Positions 32,876 to 41,775 of a DNA stretch of 64,000 nt are shown here, piece by piece; the stretch's first letter is position 1; every line of letters starts with the position of its first letter. Source of the DNA: DAIDKA01 sp035943195. GTDB lineage: Bacteria > Pseudomonadota > Gammaproteobacteria > Steroidobacterales > Steroidobacteraceae. Under the pieces are notes generated by a model, which had not been told where the DNA came from, made no database searches, and saw only the letters and a list, made by a program, of their open reading frames with translations. Made by a program: the position numbers and the translations under genes. The stretch lies in the NCBI GenBank assembly GCA_035943195.1, contig DASZCK010000066.1, positions 1 to 64,000 on the forward strand, in the 5' to 3' direction.

Positions 32876-33829
32876 ATGGCCGCTCGACTGCCCATGCATG
32901 CGCTTTCAGTCAAGGCACTGACCAAGACCTACAAGAACGGCGTACAGGCCCTCAAAGGCATCGACCTGGAGGTTGAGCAGGGGGACTTCTTCGCACTGCT
33001 GGGTCCCAACGGCGCCGGCAAGACCACGCTCATCGGCATTACCACCTCCCTGGTCACCAAGTCCTCCGGCACCGTCCAGGTCTTCGGGCACGACATCGAT
33101 CGCGAACTGGAGGCCGCGAAGTCCTGCATCGGCGTGGTGCCGCAGGAGCTCAATTTCAACATGTTCGAAACGCCGCTGACGATCGTGGTCAACCAGGCGG
33201 GCTTCTATGGCATCCCGCGCCGCATCGCACGCAGCCGCGCGGAGCAATACCTCAAGCAGCTGAACCTGTGGGAGAAGAGGGATTCCATGGCCCGCGGCCT
33301 CTCCGGTGGCATGAAGCGGCGCCTGATGATCGCGCGGGCGCTGATGCACGAGCCGAAGCTGCTCATCCTCGATGAGCCGACCGCCGGCGTCGACATCGAG
33401 ATCCGCCGTTCCATGTGGGACTTCCTGCGCGAGATCAATGACAGCGGCACGACCATCATCCTCACCACCCACTATCTCGAGGAGGCGGAGACCCTCTGCC
33501 GCAACATCGCCATCATCGACGGCGGACGCATCGCCGAGCGCGACCGCATGAGCAGCCTGCTGACGCGTCTGAACACCGAGACCTTCGTGCTGAACCTGCG
33601 CGAGGCGCTGAGTGCAGCGCCGGATCTGGCCGGGTTTCCGACGGTGCTGGTGGATGCCCGCACTTTGGAGGTCGAGGTGTCACGGGAACAGTCGGTCAAT
33701 GAAATCTTCGCGCGCCTGACGCAGATGGGCATTCACGTCCTCAGCATGCGCAACAAGGTCAATCGTCTCGAAGAGATTTTCATGCGGCTGGTCGAAGGCC
33801 GGTCGCAGACGGCGGGAGCCGGCGGCTGA
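32876..33829 (+). CDS. yadG: ABC transporter ATP-binding protein, YadG type
   Basis: The protein has 317 residues. Walker A (GPNGAGKTT), Q-loop (VPQELNF), signature (LSGGMKRR), Walker B (LLILDEPTAG) and the H-loop (ILTTHYLEEAE) are all present. The C-terminal extension ends LSMRNKVNRLEEIFMRLVEG, matching the YadG subgroup closely. The likely start could also be the ATG at 32894. It overlaps the permease gene by one base (TGATG). Together they form an ABC-2 exporter whose substrate is not established. Confidence 0.93.
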   Translation: MAARLPMHALSVKALTKTYKNGVQALKGIDLEVEQGDFFALLGPNGAGKTTLIGITTSLVTKSSGTVQVFGHDIDRELEAAKSCIGVVPQELNFNMFETPLTIVVNQAGFYGIPRRIARSRAEQYLKQLNLWEKRDSMARGLSGGMKRRLMIARALMHEPKLLILDEPTAGVDIEIRRSMWDFLREINDSGTTIILTTHYLEEAETLCRNIAIIDGGRIAERDRMSSLLTRLNTETFVLNLREALSAAPDLAGFPTVLVDARTLEVEVSREQSVNEIFARLTQMGIHVLSMRNKVNRLEEIFMRLVEGRSQTAGAGG

Positions 33830-34641
33830 TGGATGCGCAAGTGAAATCCGACCTGCCGCAGTCGGTGAACCTGGCCCAGGTGAACTGGTGCGGCTTCAAG
33901 ACCATCATCATCCGCGAATACGGCCGCATCATCCGTATCTGGGGCCAGACCCTGGTGCCGCCGGCGGTGCAGGCGACCTTGTACTTCACCATCTTCGGCA
34001 GCGTGATAGGCAGCCGTGTGGGGCAGATGGGAGGTTACAACTACCTGCAGTTCATAGCGCCCGGCCTCATCATGATGAGCGTGATCCAGAACTCCTACGG
34101 CAATGTCGTCGCATCGTTCTTCGGCGCGAAATTCGGCAAGCACATCGAGGAACTGCTGGTCTCACCGCTCCCCAACTGGCTCATCGTCGCCGGCTACGTG
34201 GCCGGCGGCCTGCTGCGCGGCCTGCTGGTAGGGAGCGTCGTGACGGTGGTCACGCTGCTGTTCGCCAAACTCCATGTACTGCACCCGTTGATCATCATCG
34301 GCGCCGCGGTCTTCACTTCCATCGTGTTCGCGTTGGGTGGCTTCATCAATGCGCTCTTGGCCAAGAACTTCGACCAGGTGAACTGGATCCCCACCTTCGT
34401 GCTCACGCCGCTCACCTACTTTGCCGGCACCTTCTATTCGATCCACATCCTGCCGCACTGGGCGCAGACGGTGTCCTACGCCAACCCCATTATGTATATG
34501 GTGAATGCCTTCCGCTTTGGGTTCTTCGGCGTCTCGGATGTGAATATTCCGGCGGCCTTCACCATCACCATTGGTCTCGCGGTGGCGCTGTTCACGACTG
34601 CGGTCATGATGATGAACGTGGGGCGCGGCATCCGCGATTGA
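33829..34641 (+). CDS. yadH: ABC-2 type permease, YadH type
   Basis: The protein has 270 residues with six hydrophobic segments, for example ATLYFTIFGSVIGSRV, LLRGLLVGSVVTVVTLLFAK and ITIGLAVALFTTAVMMMNVG. Motifs YNYLQFIAPGLIMMSVIQNS and LTYFAGTFYSIHILPHWAQT are typical of the YadH/NodJ group. Its start overlaps the ATPase stop by one base, so translation is coupled. Confidence 0.92.
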   Translation: MDAQVKSDLPQSVNLAQVNWCGFKTIIIREYGRIIRIWGQTLVPPAVQATLYFTIFGSVIGSRVGQMGGYNYLQFIAPGLIMMSVIQNSYGNVVASFFGAKFGKHIEELLVSPLPNWLIVAGYVAGGLLRGLLVGSVVTVVTLLFAKLHVLHPLIIIGAAVFTSIVFALGGFINALLAKNFDQVNWIPTFVLTPLTYFAGTFYSIHILPHWAQTVSYANPIMYMVNAFRFGFFGVSDVNIPAAFTITIGLAVALFTTAVMMMNVGRGIRD

Positions 34642-34730
34642 GACCCGGTTCACGTCTGGTGTGCGTGGCAACAAAAACTTCACCATTCAGTCACTGAATC
34701 GCCTTGCAGCATTGCGAGGCTGTCGGCCTC

Positions 34731-35270
34731 ATGAAGGCCGGAACTTTAAGCACCTTCGTGGCACGAGTTGACGCTGCCGAGTTCGGCATCTGCCGGACCG
34801 TCAACGCGTTGAGCCTTCGTCCGCGGGTGCGTCGGTCCTTCCAGGTGGTCAGCCGCCTGGGCGATGGCCTGATCTGGTATGCCCTGATGCTGTCGCTGCT
34901 GCTGGTGCGGGGGCGCACGGCGCTGCGGCCGGTGCTGGTGATGGCAGTGGTCGGTGTCATCGGCGTGGCGCTTTACAAGCTCCTCAAGAACACCCTGGTG
35001 CGCGAACGGCCGTTCATCACCCACCGCGGCATCTCCTTGCATGGCGCGCCGCTGGACCGCTACAGCTTTCCCTCCGGCCATACCCTGCACGCCGTAGCCT
35101 TCACCTGGCAGGCCGTGGCCCACTTTCCCGAGCTCGGCTGGGTGCTGGTGCCGCTCACCTCCCTGGTGGCCGCCTCGCGCGTGGTGCTTGGACTGCACTA
35201 TCCCACCGACGTGCTGGTGGGCGGCGCCATCGGCGGCCTGCTGGCGCAACTGGGTCTGGCACTGGGCTGA
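34731..35270 (+). CDS. PAP2-family phosphatase, membrane bound
   Basis: The protein has 179 residues from the ATG at 34731. The three lipid-phosphatase motifs are present: KNTLVRERP, then SFPSGHTLHAV, then SRVVLGLHYPTDVLVGGAIG, with the catalytic His of the last motif in LHYP. Several membrane spans surround them. It probably dephosphorylates a lipid pyrophosphate such as undecaprenyl-PP or a phosphatidate; the sequence does not decide which. It lies 90 bases after yadH in the same direction. Confidence 0.9.
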   Translation: MKAGTLSTFVARVDAAEFGICRTVNALSLRPRVRRSFQVVSRLGDGLIWYALMLSLLLVRGRTALRPVLVMAVVGVIGVALYKLLKNTLVRERPFITHRGISLHGAPLDRYSFPSGHTLHAVAFTWQAVAHFPELGWVLVPLTSLVAASRVVLGLHYPTDVLVGGAIGGLLAQLGLALG

Positions 35271-35336
35271 GGCCGTCGGCGTTCCGCGACGTTCCCGGTG
35301 GCGGGATCGGCGTGCCAACTACGCTACACTTGGGTC

Positions 35337-36626
35337 ATGGGTAAGCGCGCGTTGATCGTAGACGACTCAAAGTCGGCACGACTGTCACTGGCCCGTATTC
35401 TGCAGAAGCATGCCATCGAGGTGGACACGGCCGAGTCGGCCGAGCTCGCCATCGAGTATCTCGCCACCCATCGCCCCGACGCCATCTTCATGGATCACAT
35501 GATGGCGGGGATGGACGGCCTGCAGGCCGTGCAGATCATCAAGAACAATCCGCGCACCGCCACCATTCCGATCATGATGTACACCTCCCAGGAAGGGGAA
35601 CTGTACGTGGGGCAGGCGCGCGCGTTGGGTGCCATCGGCGTATTACCCAAGCAGATCAAGCCGGCGGATGTCACCAAGGTGCTCTACCAGCTGAACCTGG
35701 CGGCGGACCGCCGCAGCAACGAGCAAGGAAGCTTCCGGCCCGTGGAGCTGATCGGCGCCGCGAATGACGACCAGCATCACACCAGCACGCACCCTTCGCT
35801 TTATACCGAGGGCACGCTGCGCGAACAGCTGCTTGATCTGCGCCGCACCGTGCTCAGCGGCTTCGACAGCCAGGGTGACCGGCTGCTGGCCGACATGCGC
35901 ACCGTCCTGCACGAGCAGCAGCCGCGCAGCGCACCCGAGGAAGCATTGGCACAGCGCGCCGCCTGGCTGCCGTGGCTGCTGGTGGCCGCGCTGGCGGGTG
36001 CCTGCGTCGTGCTGGCAGGCGTCAATTCTGCGCAAAGCTCGCGCCTGTCCGCGGTAGAGACGGACCTCACGCAGCTCAAGGCCGCTTCGCTGCCGAGCGC
36101 TGCCGTGCTGTCCGAAGTTGCGACCGCATCCGCGCCGGACCTGGCAGTGCCCGCCGCACCTCAGGCGCCAGCCGCCACCATCAAGCCCATCGTCCAAACC
36201 GTACCCTACGGCGCCGAGCCCTTCAGCGGCACCCGCCTGGATGCCATACGGCAGCTTTTTGACCGGCTCACGGCGCAGGGTTTTCAAGGCAATGTCGATA
36301 TTCGCACCTATGCCGGCCGGTTCTGCCTGGTGGGCAACGCCGCCGAGGGCTATTCGTTGGCGCCGGATGACCTGCCGTACGCCCGCTGTGACATGGTTTC
36401 CGGCGGCCCCAGTGATCAGGCGGCGAGCGCGGTGCGCATACCCGTGGTGCTGGCGGATCTCATGGGCGCCCTGCGCGCCGGCAGTCACGAGCAGATCCAC
36501 GTGCAGGTGAGCGGTGGCGATGGCACCGGCAGTGCCGGTTATCCGCCGGTGTCCGATTCGTTGACGGCCGGGGAATGGAACCGCATCGCCAGCGCCAACA
36601 ACCGGATCGAGATCCACTTCCGCTAG
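35337..36626 (+). CDS. Membrane-tethered response regulator (receiver, one membrane span, extracytoplasmic domain)
   Basis: The protein has 429 residues from the ATG at 35337. Residues 3-122 are a CheY-type receiver (Asp9/Asp10, phospho-acceptor Asp53 in FMDHMMAGMDG, Thr/Ser in YTSQEG, Lys in LPKQIKP). A linker leads to one membrane segment at about 218-236 (WLPWLLVAALAGACVVLAGV). Beyond it are a short coiled coil, an Ala/Pro linker and a C-terminal domain of about 125 residues (LDAIRQLFDRLTAQGFQGNV, DIRTYAGRFCLVGN). Receivers are normally soluble; a receiver that sends its output across the membrane is unusual. No histidine kinase is adjacent. Confidence 0.85.
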   Translation: MGKRALIVDDSKSARLSLARILQKHAIEVDTAESAELAIEYLATHRPDAIFMDHMMAGMDGLQAVQIIKNNPRTATIPIMMYTSQEGELYVGQARALGAIGVLPKQIKPADVTKVLYQLNLAADRRSNEQGSFRPVELIGAANDDQHHTSTHPSLYTEGTLREQLLDLRRTVLSGFDSQGDRLLADMRTVLHEQQPRSAPEEALAQRAAWLPWLLVAALAGACVVLAGVNSAQSSRLSAVETDLTQLKAASLPSAAVLSEVATASAPDLAVPAAPQAPAATIKPIVQTVPYGAEPFSGTRLDAIRQLFDRLTAQGFQGNVDIRTYAGRFCLVGNAAEGYSLAPDDLPYARCDMVSGGPSDQAASAVRIPVVLADLMGALRAGSHEQIHVQVSGGDGTGSAGYPPVSDSLTAGEWNRIASANNRIEIHFR

Positions 36627-36634
36627 GGACAGCC

Positions 36635-37633
36635 GTGGAAGCCACACTGGAATACGCCCAGGAGAGGGGCTTCAGGCCGCCCTGGTGGCTGCGTAATGCG
36701 CATGTCCAGTCCATCCTCCCCAGCCTCGCGCTGCGCCGTGCCTTGGTGCGTCGGCGCTGCGCCCCCGTGCTCGGACACAGCCGTCCACTGATCCTGGACT
36801 GCGGTGAGGGCGTTCGCCTGCTCGCGCACCACACGCCCGCACTCATGCCCAATCCCACCGGGGCCGTGGTGATGCTGCACGGCTGGGAAGGCGACACCAA
36901 TGCCATGTACATGCTGGCCCTGGCGCGGCGGCTGCTGGTCAGCGGCTTTGAAATCCTGCGTCTGAACCTTCGCGATCATGGTGGCACCCAGGCGCTGAAT
37001 CCGGGACTGTTCCACTCCTGCCTGTTGCCGGAAGTCATCGGCGCCGTGCAGCGCGCCCAGGAGCTCTTCAGCGGCCTGCCGCTGCACCTGGCGGGTTTCT
37101 CGCTGGGCGGCAATTTTCTGCTGCGCGTGGCTGCCGATGCCCCGCAGGCGGGGTTGCGGATCGCGAGTGTCGTGGCCATCTCGCCGGTGCTCGAGCCACG
37201 CATCACACTGGCCGCCATCGAATCCGGCCTGAGCCTCTACCACCGGTATTTCGTGCGCAAGTGGAGCACGTCGTTGCGCGCCAAGCAGCGCGCCTGGCCG
37301 AAGCTCTACCGGTTCAACGACATGGGGGGATTCGTCAGCCTGCGGCAGATGACGGCCGCCCTGGTCGCGCGCCATACCCAGTACCGCTCGTTGGAAGAGT
37401 ATCTGGATGGTTATTCAATCACCGGCCGGCGGCTCGCCGGACTCACGGTCCCCTCGACCATCATCACGGCCGTCGACGATCCGATCGTGCCGGTGGCGGA
37501 CATCACGCGCCTTGCGGCCTCATCCCAGCTGCGCGCCCTGGTAACGCCATTCGGCGGTCACTGCGGCTTTCTGACGGGACTGACCGGGGATACCTGGGCC
37601 GAGAATGCGGTGGTGGCGCGGCTCACCGGCTGA
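36635..37633 (+). CDS. Alpha/beta hydrolase, YheT family (COG0429)
   Basis: The protein has 332 residues from a GTG at 36635, nine bases after the previous stop. It starts EATLEYAQERGFRPPWWLRN, then AHVQSILPS, the N-terminal motif of the YheT/ABHD group. Nucleophile elbow GFSLGGN, an oxyanion-side HGWEG and late DDPIVPV and GGHCGF supply the likely Asp and His. Typical family length is 320-340. The physiological substrate is unknown (carboxyl esters or lipids). Confidence 0.88.
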   Translation: MEATLEYAQERGFRPPWWLRNAHVQSILPSLALRRALVRRRCAPVLGHSRPLILDCGEGVRLLAHHTPALMPNPTGAVVMLHGWEGDTNAMYMLALARRLLVSGFEILRLNLRDHGGTQALNPGLFHSCLLPEVIGAVQRAQELFSGLPLHLAGFSLGGNFLLRVAADAPQAGLRIASVVAISPVLEPRITLAAIESGLSLYHRYFVRKWSTSLRAKQRAWPKLYRFNDMGGFVSLRQMTAALVARHTQYRSLEEYLDGYSITGRRLAGLTVPSTIITAVDDPIVPVADITRLAASSQLRALVTPFGGHCGFLTGLTGDTWAENAVVARLTG

Positions 37634-37641
37634 TGCCGCGC

Positions 37642-38037
37642 TCAACGCGCGCGCTTCTCCTCGAAATTGACGATGGGCTCGCCGCTGGTCACGGTGACCT
37701 CTCCTTCGATGACGGCGCCCTTCGCGATCGCGAGACTGCGCGCGGTGACGCGGCCACGAATCTGCGCGGTGGCGCGGATCTCGAGTTTCTCATCAACCCG
37801 CAAGGCGCCGACGATGGCGCCGGCGACCACGCCGCTGCGCGCATGCACTTCACCTTCCCAGCGTGCGCCAGCGGCCACGCTCAACGCCCCTTTGACGTCA
37901 CCGTCGCCGCGTACCTGGCCGCACATCACCAGCGCGCCGGGCACCTCAAAATCGCCGGTCACGCGGCTGCCGGCGGCCACATACGTGGGCGCGGCACCCA
38001 TCTGGTCCAGCAATCGCCGCTTGGGTGTGTCCGCCAT
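37642..38037 (-). CDS. Bactofilin 2
   Basis: The protein has 131 residues of regular beta-helix repeats: SRVTGDFEVPGALVMCGQVR, GDGDVKGALSVAAGARWEGE, VHARSGVVAGAIVGALRVDE, KLEIRATAQIRGRVTARSLA, IAKGAVIEGEVTVTSG. The N-terminal tail is short. It is convergent with the YheT gene, the two stops being eight bases apart. Two different bactofilins within 6 kb suggests a mixed or alternative filament. Confidence 0.9.
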   Translation of the reverse strand: MADTPKRRLLDQMGAAPTYVAAGSRVTGDFEVPGALVMCGQVRGDGDVKGALSVAAGARWEGEVHARSGVVAGAIVGALRVDEKLEIRATAQIRGRVTARSLAIAKGAVIEGEVTVTSGEPIVNFEEKRAR

Positions 38038-38248
38038 GGCTTACCTGTTTGATGAAACGAATCGGCAAATATGTTGCCGCAGCGGCGCGCGCAATGGTTG
38101 CCGGGCCCTGGGCAACTGTGACGTGTGCACGGCTAAATGGCCCGCCAGTGACGACATAAGCACGAACGGTCCATTTCTGACACATTACGTCAGATGCGTC
38201 GGCCGGGCCGTATATCTGTAAGTGCCGGAAAAACAAGTACTTTAAACA

Positions 38249-38266
38249 TTGGCACAGCCTTTGCTT
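38249..38266 (+). promoter_or_regulatory. Sigma-54 (RpoN) promoter
   Basis: The sequence ttggcacagcctttgctt has GG at 38251-38252 and GC at 38263-38264 with exactly ten bases between. It matches the sigma-54 consensus TGGCAC-N5-TTGC at every key base. The next plus-strand protein gene starts 300 bases later, beyond a strong terminator, so the promoter should drive a short transcript. An activator site would be expected in 38040-38200. Confidence 0.7.
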
Positions 38267-38275
38267 TGAGACACT

Positions 38276-38352
38276 CACGACGCGAACAACTCCCCCGGTG
38301 TTCGCTTTCGAACTGGCCGCGATGCGCATTCAAGCGCTCGCGGCCTTTTTTT
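38276..38352 (+). ncRNA. Predicted sigma-54-dependent small RNA (about 77 nt)
   Basis: The start is placed about 12 bases after the GC element. The transcript would fold into two stems: gcgaaca/tgttcgc (38282-38305) and the terminator stem ggccgcga/tcgcggcc (38315-38345) with seven T. The loop of the first stem is C-rich (actcccccgg), which could pair with ribosome sites. No frame of useful length lies inside. It is bounded by bactofilin 2 (divergent) and the M16 peptidase genes. The prediction rests on promoter plus terminator only. Confidence 0.5.
38315..38352 (+). terminator. Intrinsic terminator
   Basis: Perfect 8-bp stem ggccgcga / tcgcggcc followed directly by ttttttt. The loop contains a second short pairing (gcgc...gcgc). 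It ends the predicted small RNA and isolates it from the peptidase operon. The 220 bases from here to 38573 hold no gene; ttaaaatt near 38494 could be a promoter -10. Confidence 0.85.
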
Positions 38353-38572
38353 AGCCTGCCGTGAACGGAGCTGCCCGCAACCCCCTAATTAGCAAGGAAA
38401 TGGCGCAAAACAAGCCTTTTTCGCGCGATTTGCCTGTGAACAAACCTTAACCGAGCGGGTCTACTGTGGTGTCCGCGGCGGAGGCAGGCAGGGGTTAAAA
38501 TTCCGCTGCGGGCATCTCTGCCAGCTTCCGTCCCGGCCGCCCTGGCCGGTCCGACCACCTTTCGGGGAATAC

Positions 38573-39907
38573 ATGAACAGGCCAGGCTTACCGCCGCTGC
38601 CGCGCCGTCTGTCGGCCCCCGCCGTCCATGCGCCCGCACGGGTGCCCGGCCAGGCGGCGGTGCGCTCGCAGGTTTTGGAAAATGGACTGAAGATTATCGT
38701 CTGGTCGGATCATTCCATTCCCAGCGTTGCCCTTCACAACTGGGTGCGGGTCGGCAGCCGCAACGAAGTACCGGGACTCACCGGCCTCGCACATTTCTTC
38801 GAGCATATGATGTTCAACGGCACGGCCCGCCACGGCGCCGGCGAATTCGACCGCCTGATGGAAGCTCAGGGCGGTTCCAACAATGCCTTCACTTGCGATG
38901 ACGTCACGGTCTATCAGGACTGGTTCCCGCGCGGCGCGCTGGATCTGGTGTTTGAACTGGAAGCCGACCGCATCCAGGGTCTGAGCCTGGATCCGGCGCT
39001 GATCGAGAGCGAGCGCGGCGTGGTCCACTCAGAACGCCTGCTGCGGGTCGAAGACAACAACGCGGGCTATCTGAGTGAACAGGTTCAGGCCGAGGCGTTC
39101 CTCGTGCACCCCTATCGGTTTCCAACCATCGGGCTGCCGGCCGACATCAAGAGTTGGACCGCGCAGGACCTGTGGGCGTTCTATCGCACCTACTACGCGC
39201 CCAACAACCAGACCATCGTGCTGGTGGGCGACGTGAGTCACGAGGAGGCCTTCGCCCTGGCGCGACGTCATTTGGCCAAACTGCCGCGCCAGCCACAGCC
39301 ACCGGCCATTCTGGTTCGTGAGCCCGAGCAGCTGGGTGAACGTCGCGTCGTCGTGCGCCGCGCCGCGCAGATGGCCCTCCTGCAGTACGCCTACAAGGCG
39401 CCGGCGGCCGCAGATCCCCTGGGGCCGGCACTGAATCTGCTGCTGACGGCGCTGACGGACGGCAATGCCTCGCGCCTGCACCGGCTGCTGGTCGAGCAGC
39501 GCATGATCGCGCAGGACGTGGCCGCCGAATGGCATCAGGGCTTTGATCCCTCGTTGTGCTGGTTCTGGTTCACGCTGGCCGAGGGCGTGGATCCGCATAC
39601 GGCACGTGACCTCATCGATGCCGAACTCGCCGGCATCGCCGCCGCGGGAATCGACGCGGCGGACCTGCAGCGCGCCGGCAACCTCAACGCCGCGGCGTTC
39701 TGGAAGCAACTCGCGACCATCGATGGCAAGGCCCATCTGCTCGGCGAGTTCGAGGCGCTGCGCGGGGGCTGGCAGCAGCTGTTCCAGGCGCCGGCGCGCC
39801 ACGCCGAAGTGACGCGCGAGCAGATCGCCGCGGCCGCGCGCCTGCTGCTCAATCCCCGGCGCCGCACCGTCGGCATGCTGCTGCCGCAGGCGCAGGGCGA
39901 GTCGTGA
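38573..39907 (+). CDS. M16-family zinc peptidase, catalytic subunit
   Basis: The protein has 444 residues. The inverted zinc motif HFFEH is at residues 74-78 (GLAHFFEHMMFNGTARHGAG), with the downstream acidic ligand expected in the ESERGVVHSE helix. The two-lobed M16 layout is complete. There is no clear signal peptide; residues 1-30 are Pro/Arg/Ala-rich. It overlaps the next gene, a zinc-less homologue, by four bases (GTGA), so the two should form a heterodimer as in other bacterial M16 pairs. The natural substrates are unknown. Confidence 0.92.
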   Translation: MNRPGLPPLPRRLSAPAVHAPARVPGQAAVRSQVLENGLKIIVWSDHSIPSVALHNWVRVGSRNEVPGLTGLAHFFEHMMFNGTARHGAGEFDRLMEAQGGSNNAFTCDDVTVYQDWFPRGALDLVFELEADRIQGLSLDPALIESERGVVHSERLLRVEDNNAGYLSEQVQAEAFLVHPYRFPTIGLPADIKSWTAQDLWAFYRTYYAPNNQTIVLVGDVSHEEAFALARRHLAKLPRQPQPPAILVREPEQLGERRVVVRRAAQMALLQYAYKAPAAADPLGPALNLLLTALTDGNASRLHRLLVEQRMIAQDVAAEWHQGFDPSLCWFWFTLAEGVDPHTARDLIDAELAGIAAAGIDAADLQRAGNLNAAAFWKQLATIDGKAHLLGEFEALRGGWQQLFQAPARHAEVTREQIAAAARLLLNPRRRTVGMLLPQAQGES

Positions 39908-41271
39908 AATCCTCCATCGCCCGCATCGTCGAGTTGCACTCCAGGAGTTTTGGGGTGCCGGCGCATGAGCGCATCGTGCTCCCCAATGGCCTGACCCTGC
40001 TGATCGTGCCGCGGCGGGAGCTACCGCTGGTGGCGTTTCAGCTGCTGCTGCGCGGCGGCGCTCTGGGAGATCCGGTGGGTCGCGCCGGTGTTGCGAGTCT
40101 CACCGCCGGCCTTTTGGACAAGGGCGCGGGCGAGCGCGATGCGGCGGCCTTCGCCCACAGTGTCGAAGGAGCCGGCGGCAGTTTCGCGGCCAGTGCCGGG
40201 CCGGAGTGCATCAGCGTCAGCGGCCAGTTCCTGGCCCATGATCAGGAGCTGATGCTGGAATTGCTGGCCGACGCCGTCATGGCGCCGCGCTTTGCTGCGG
40301 CCGAGTTTGCGCGCCAGCGGCTGCGACAGATCGGCCATATCCGTTCGCTCAAGGACTCCGATCCATCCGAGCTCCTGTCGCAGTACGGCCGCGGTCTGCT
40401 GTTTCGCGACCATCCCTATGGTCAGCCGGCCACCGGTGGCGAGGACTCGTTGCAGGCGATCACGCTGCGCGATGTGATCGCGTATCACCGCGCGCACATC
40501 GGCGCTGACGGGGCGGCGCTGGTTTTGGCCGGTGACATCGATGCCGCGTGGCTGAAAGTGCAAGTCACGCGACGTTTCGGTGCCTGGGGGCCCGCGGCGG
40601 CGGCGCTGCCCGCGGTCGCGCCTACCGTGAAGCTGCGACGGCGCCGGGTGCTGCTGGTCGACGCTCCGGGTTCGGCGCAATCCTATTTCTGGCTGGGGGC
40701 GACGGGCCTGGACCGGGCCTATCCGCGGCGCGCCGCGCTCGACCTGGTGAATTCGCTGTTCGGCGGGCGCTTCACATCGCTTCTGAATACCGAGCTGCGC
40801 ATCAGGACCGGCCTGTCATACGGCGCGGGATCCGGGTTCACGCGTGGCCGGGTAGCCGGTGAGTTCGCCATTCGCAGCTACGCGGAAACCCGGCACACCG
40901 TGCGGGCGATTGACCTGGCATTGAAGACACTTGCAGGGCTGAAACGCGCGGGCATTAGCCAGGCCATGCTGGACTCGGCGCGCTCCTACGTGGTGGGGCA
41001 GTACCCCATGAACCTGGAAACCGCGGCGGACTGGGCCGCACAGCTGGCGGAGCTGGAACTTTACGGACTGGATGCCGGGTATATCGAGGGCTACGGTCCG
41101 GCGCTGCGCCGTGCCAGCCTGCAGGATGCCCGCGAGGTCATCGACCAGGCCTTTCCGCTCGGGCGGCAGCTGGCCCTGGTGGTGATCGGTGATGCGGCCC
41201 AGGTACGTGCGCGCCTCGAGCGCTACGGACCGGTGCAACAGCTGGCCCTGGCCGCCGGCAGCTTCACCTGA
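39904..41271 (+). CDS. M16-family peptidase, non-catalytic subunit
   Basis: The protein has 455 residues from a GTG overlapping the upstream stop. At the position of the zinc motif it reads AGVASLTAGLLDKG, with no HxxEH, so it cannot bind zinc there. The substrate-binding R/Y region typical of the second subunit is seen late (ELRIRTGLSYGAGSGFTRGR). It likely completes the closed chamber with the catalytic subunit. Confidence 0.9.
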   Translation: MKSSIARIVELHSRSFGVPAHERIVLPNGLTLLIVPRRELPLVAFQLLLRGGALGDPVGRAGVASLTAGLLDKGAGERDAAAFAHSVEGAGGSFAASAGPECISVSGQFLAHDQELMLELLADAVMAPRFAAAEFARQRLRQIGHIRSLKDSDPSELLSQYGRGLLFRDHPYGQPATGGEDSLQAITLRDVIAYHRAHIGADGAALVLAGDIDAAWLKVQVTRRFGAWGPAAAALPAVAPTVKLRRRRVLLVDAPGSAQSYFWLGATGLDRAYPRRAALDLVNSLFGGRFTSLLNTELRIRTGLSYGAGSGFTRGRVAGEFAIRSYAETRHTVRAIDLALKTLAGLKRAGISQAMLDSARSYVVGQYPMNLETAADWAAQLAELELYGLDAGYIEGYGPALRRASLQDAREVIDQAFPLGRQLALVVIGDAAQVRARLERYGPVQQLALAAGSFT

Positions 41272-41281
41272 TCAGACGGAA

Positions 41282-41308
41282 ACGGCGCGTCTTGGGCGGA
41301 CGCGCCGT
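41282..41308. terminator. Hairpin between convergent genes
   Basis: A perfect 10-bp stem (acggcgcgtc / gacgcgccgt) with a 7-base loop lies just after the M16 operon and before the end of the minus-strand gene at 41356. There is no clear T-run, so termination efficiency is uncertain. Confidence 0.55.
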
Positions 41309-41355
41309 CTCGCGGACTCCCCTTTGGGCTCATTGTTCTTGTCTCTGGTTGAGGC

Positions 41356-41775
41356 TCATTCGCCCGACAGGCGGGTGAGAACGGCGCGATTGGCGTAGGC
41401 CACCGCCAGCGCGTCCTGATGGGCCAGGTGCTCCTGCAGTGATACGCCGAAGGGGTCCAGGCGCGCCATGACGATGGCCTCGTCGCAGGCTTCGTGGGCC
41501 TCATCTAGTTGCCCGGTCGCGACGTAGGCCACGCACAGGTTGGTGCTGGCGGCGACTTCGTCCCGGTCAAAGTCCCCGGTGTGAGGCGCCAATCTCTCAA
41601 TGACGGCAGCATATTCACCCGCCAGCAGCTGGACACCCGCCGCGCCATCGCCGTACCCGGACAACACGAGCTTGCCTGGCGCCGCTGCGGCGCGTGCGGC
41701 CGAGGCGGCTAGTACCGAGGCTGCCAGCGCCGCCGCGATGGGCAATCGCGCACTCTTCAGTCGTTGCAGTTTCAT
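41356..41775 (-). CDS. Small secreted TPR-like protein
   Basis: The protein has 139 residues; aaggag precedes the ATG by 7 bases. A signal peptide (LPIAAALAASVLAASAARAAA) is followed by about two TPR-like units (GVQLLAGEYAAVIERLAPHT, TNLCVAYVATGQLDEAHEAC, DALAVAYANRAVLTRLSGE). Small periplasmic proteins of this kind act as scaffolds. I cannot assign a partner; it is convergent with the M16 operon. Confidence 0.7.
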   Translation of the reverse strand: MKLQRLKSARLPIAAALAASVLAASAARAAAAPGKLVLSGYGDGAAGVQLLAGEYAAVIERLAPHTGDFDRDEVAASTNLCVAYVATGQLDEAHEACDEAIVMARLDPFGVSLQEHLAHQDALAVAYANRAVLTRLSGE

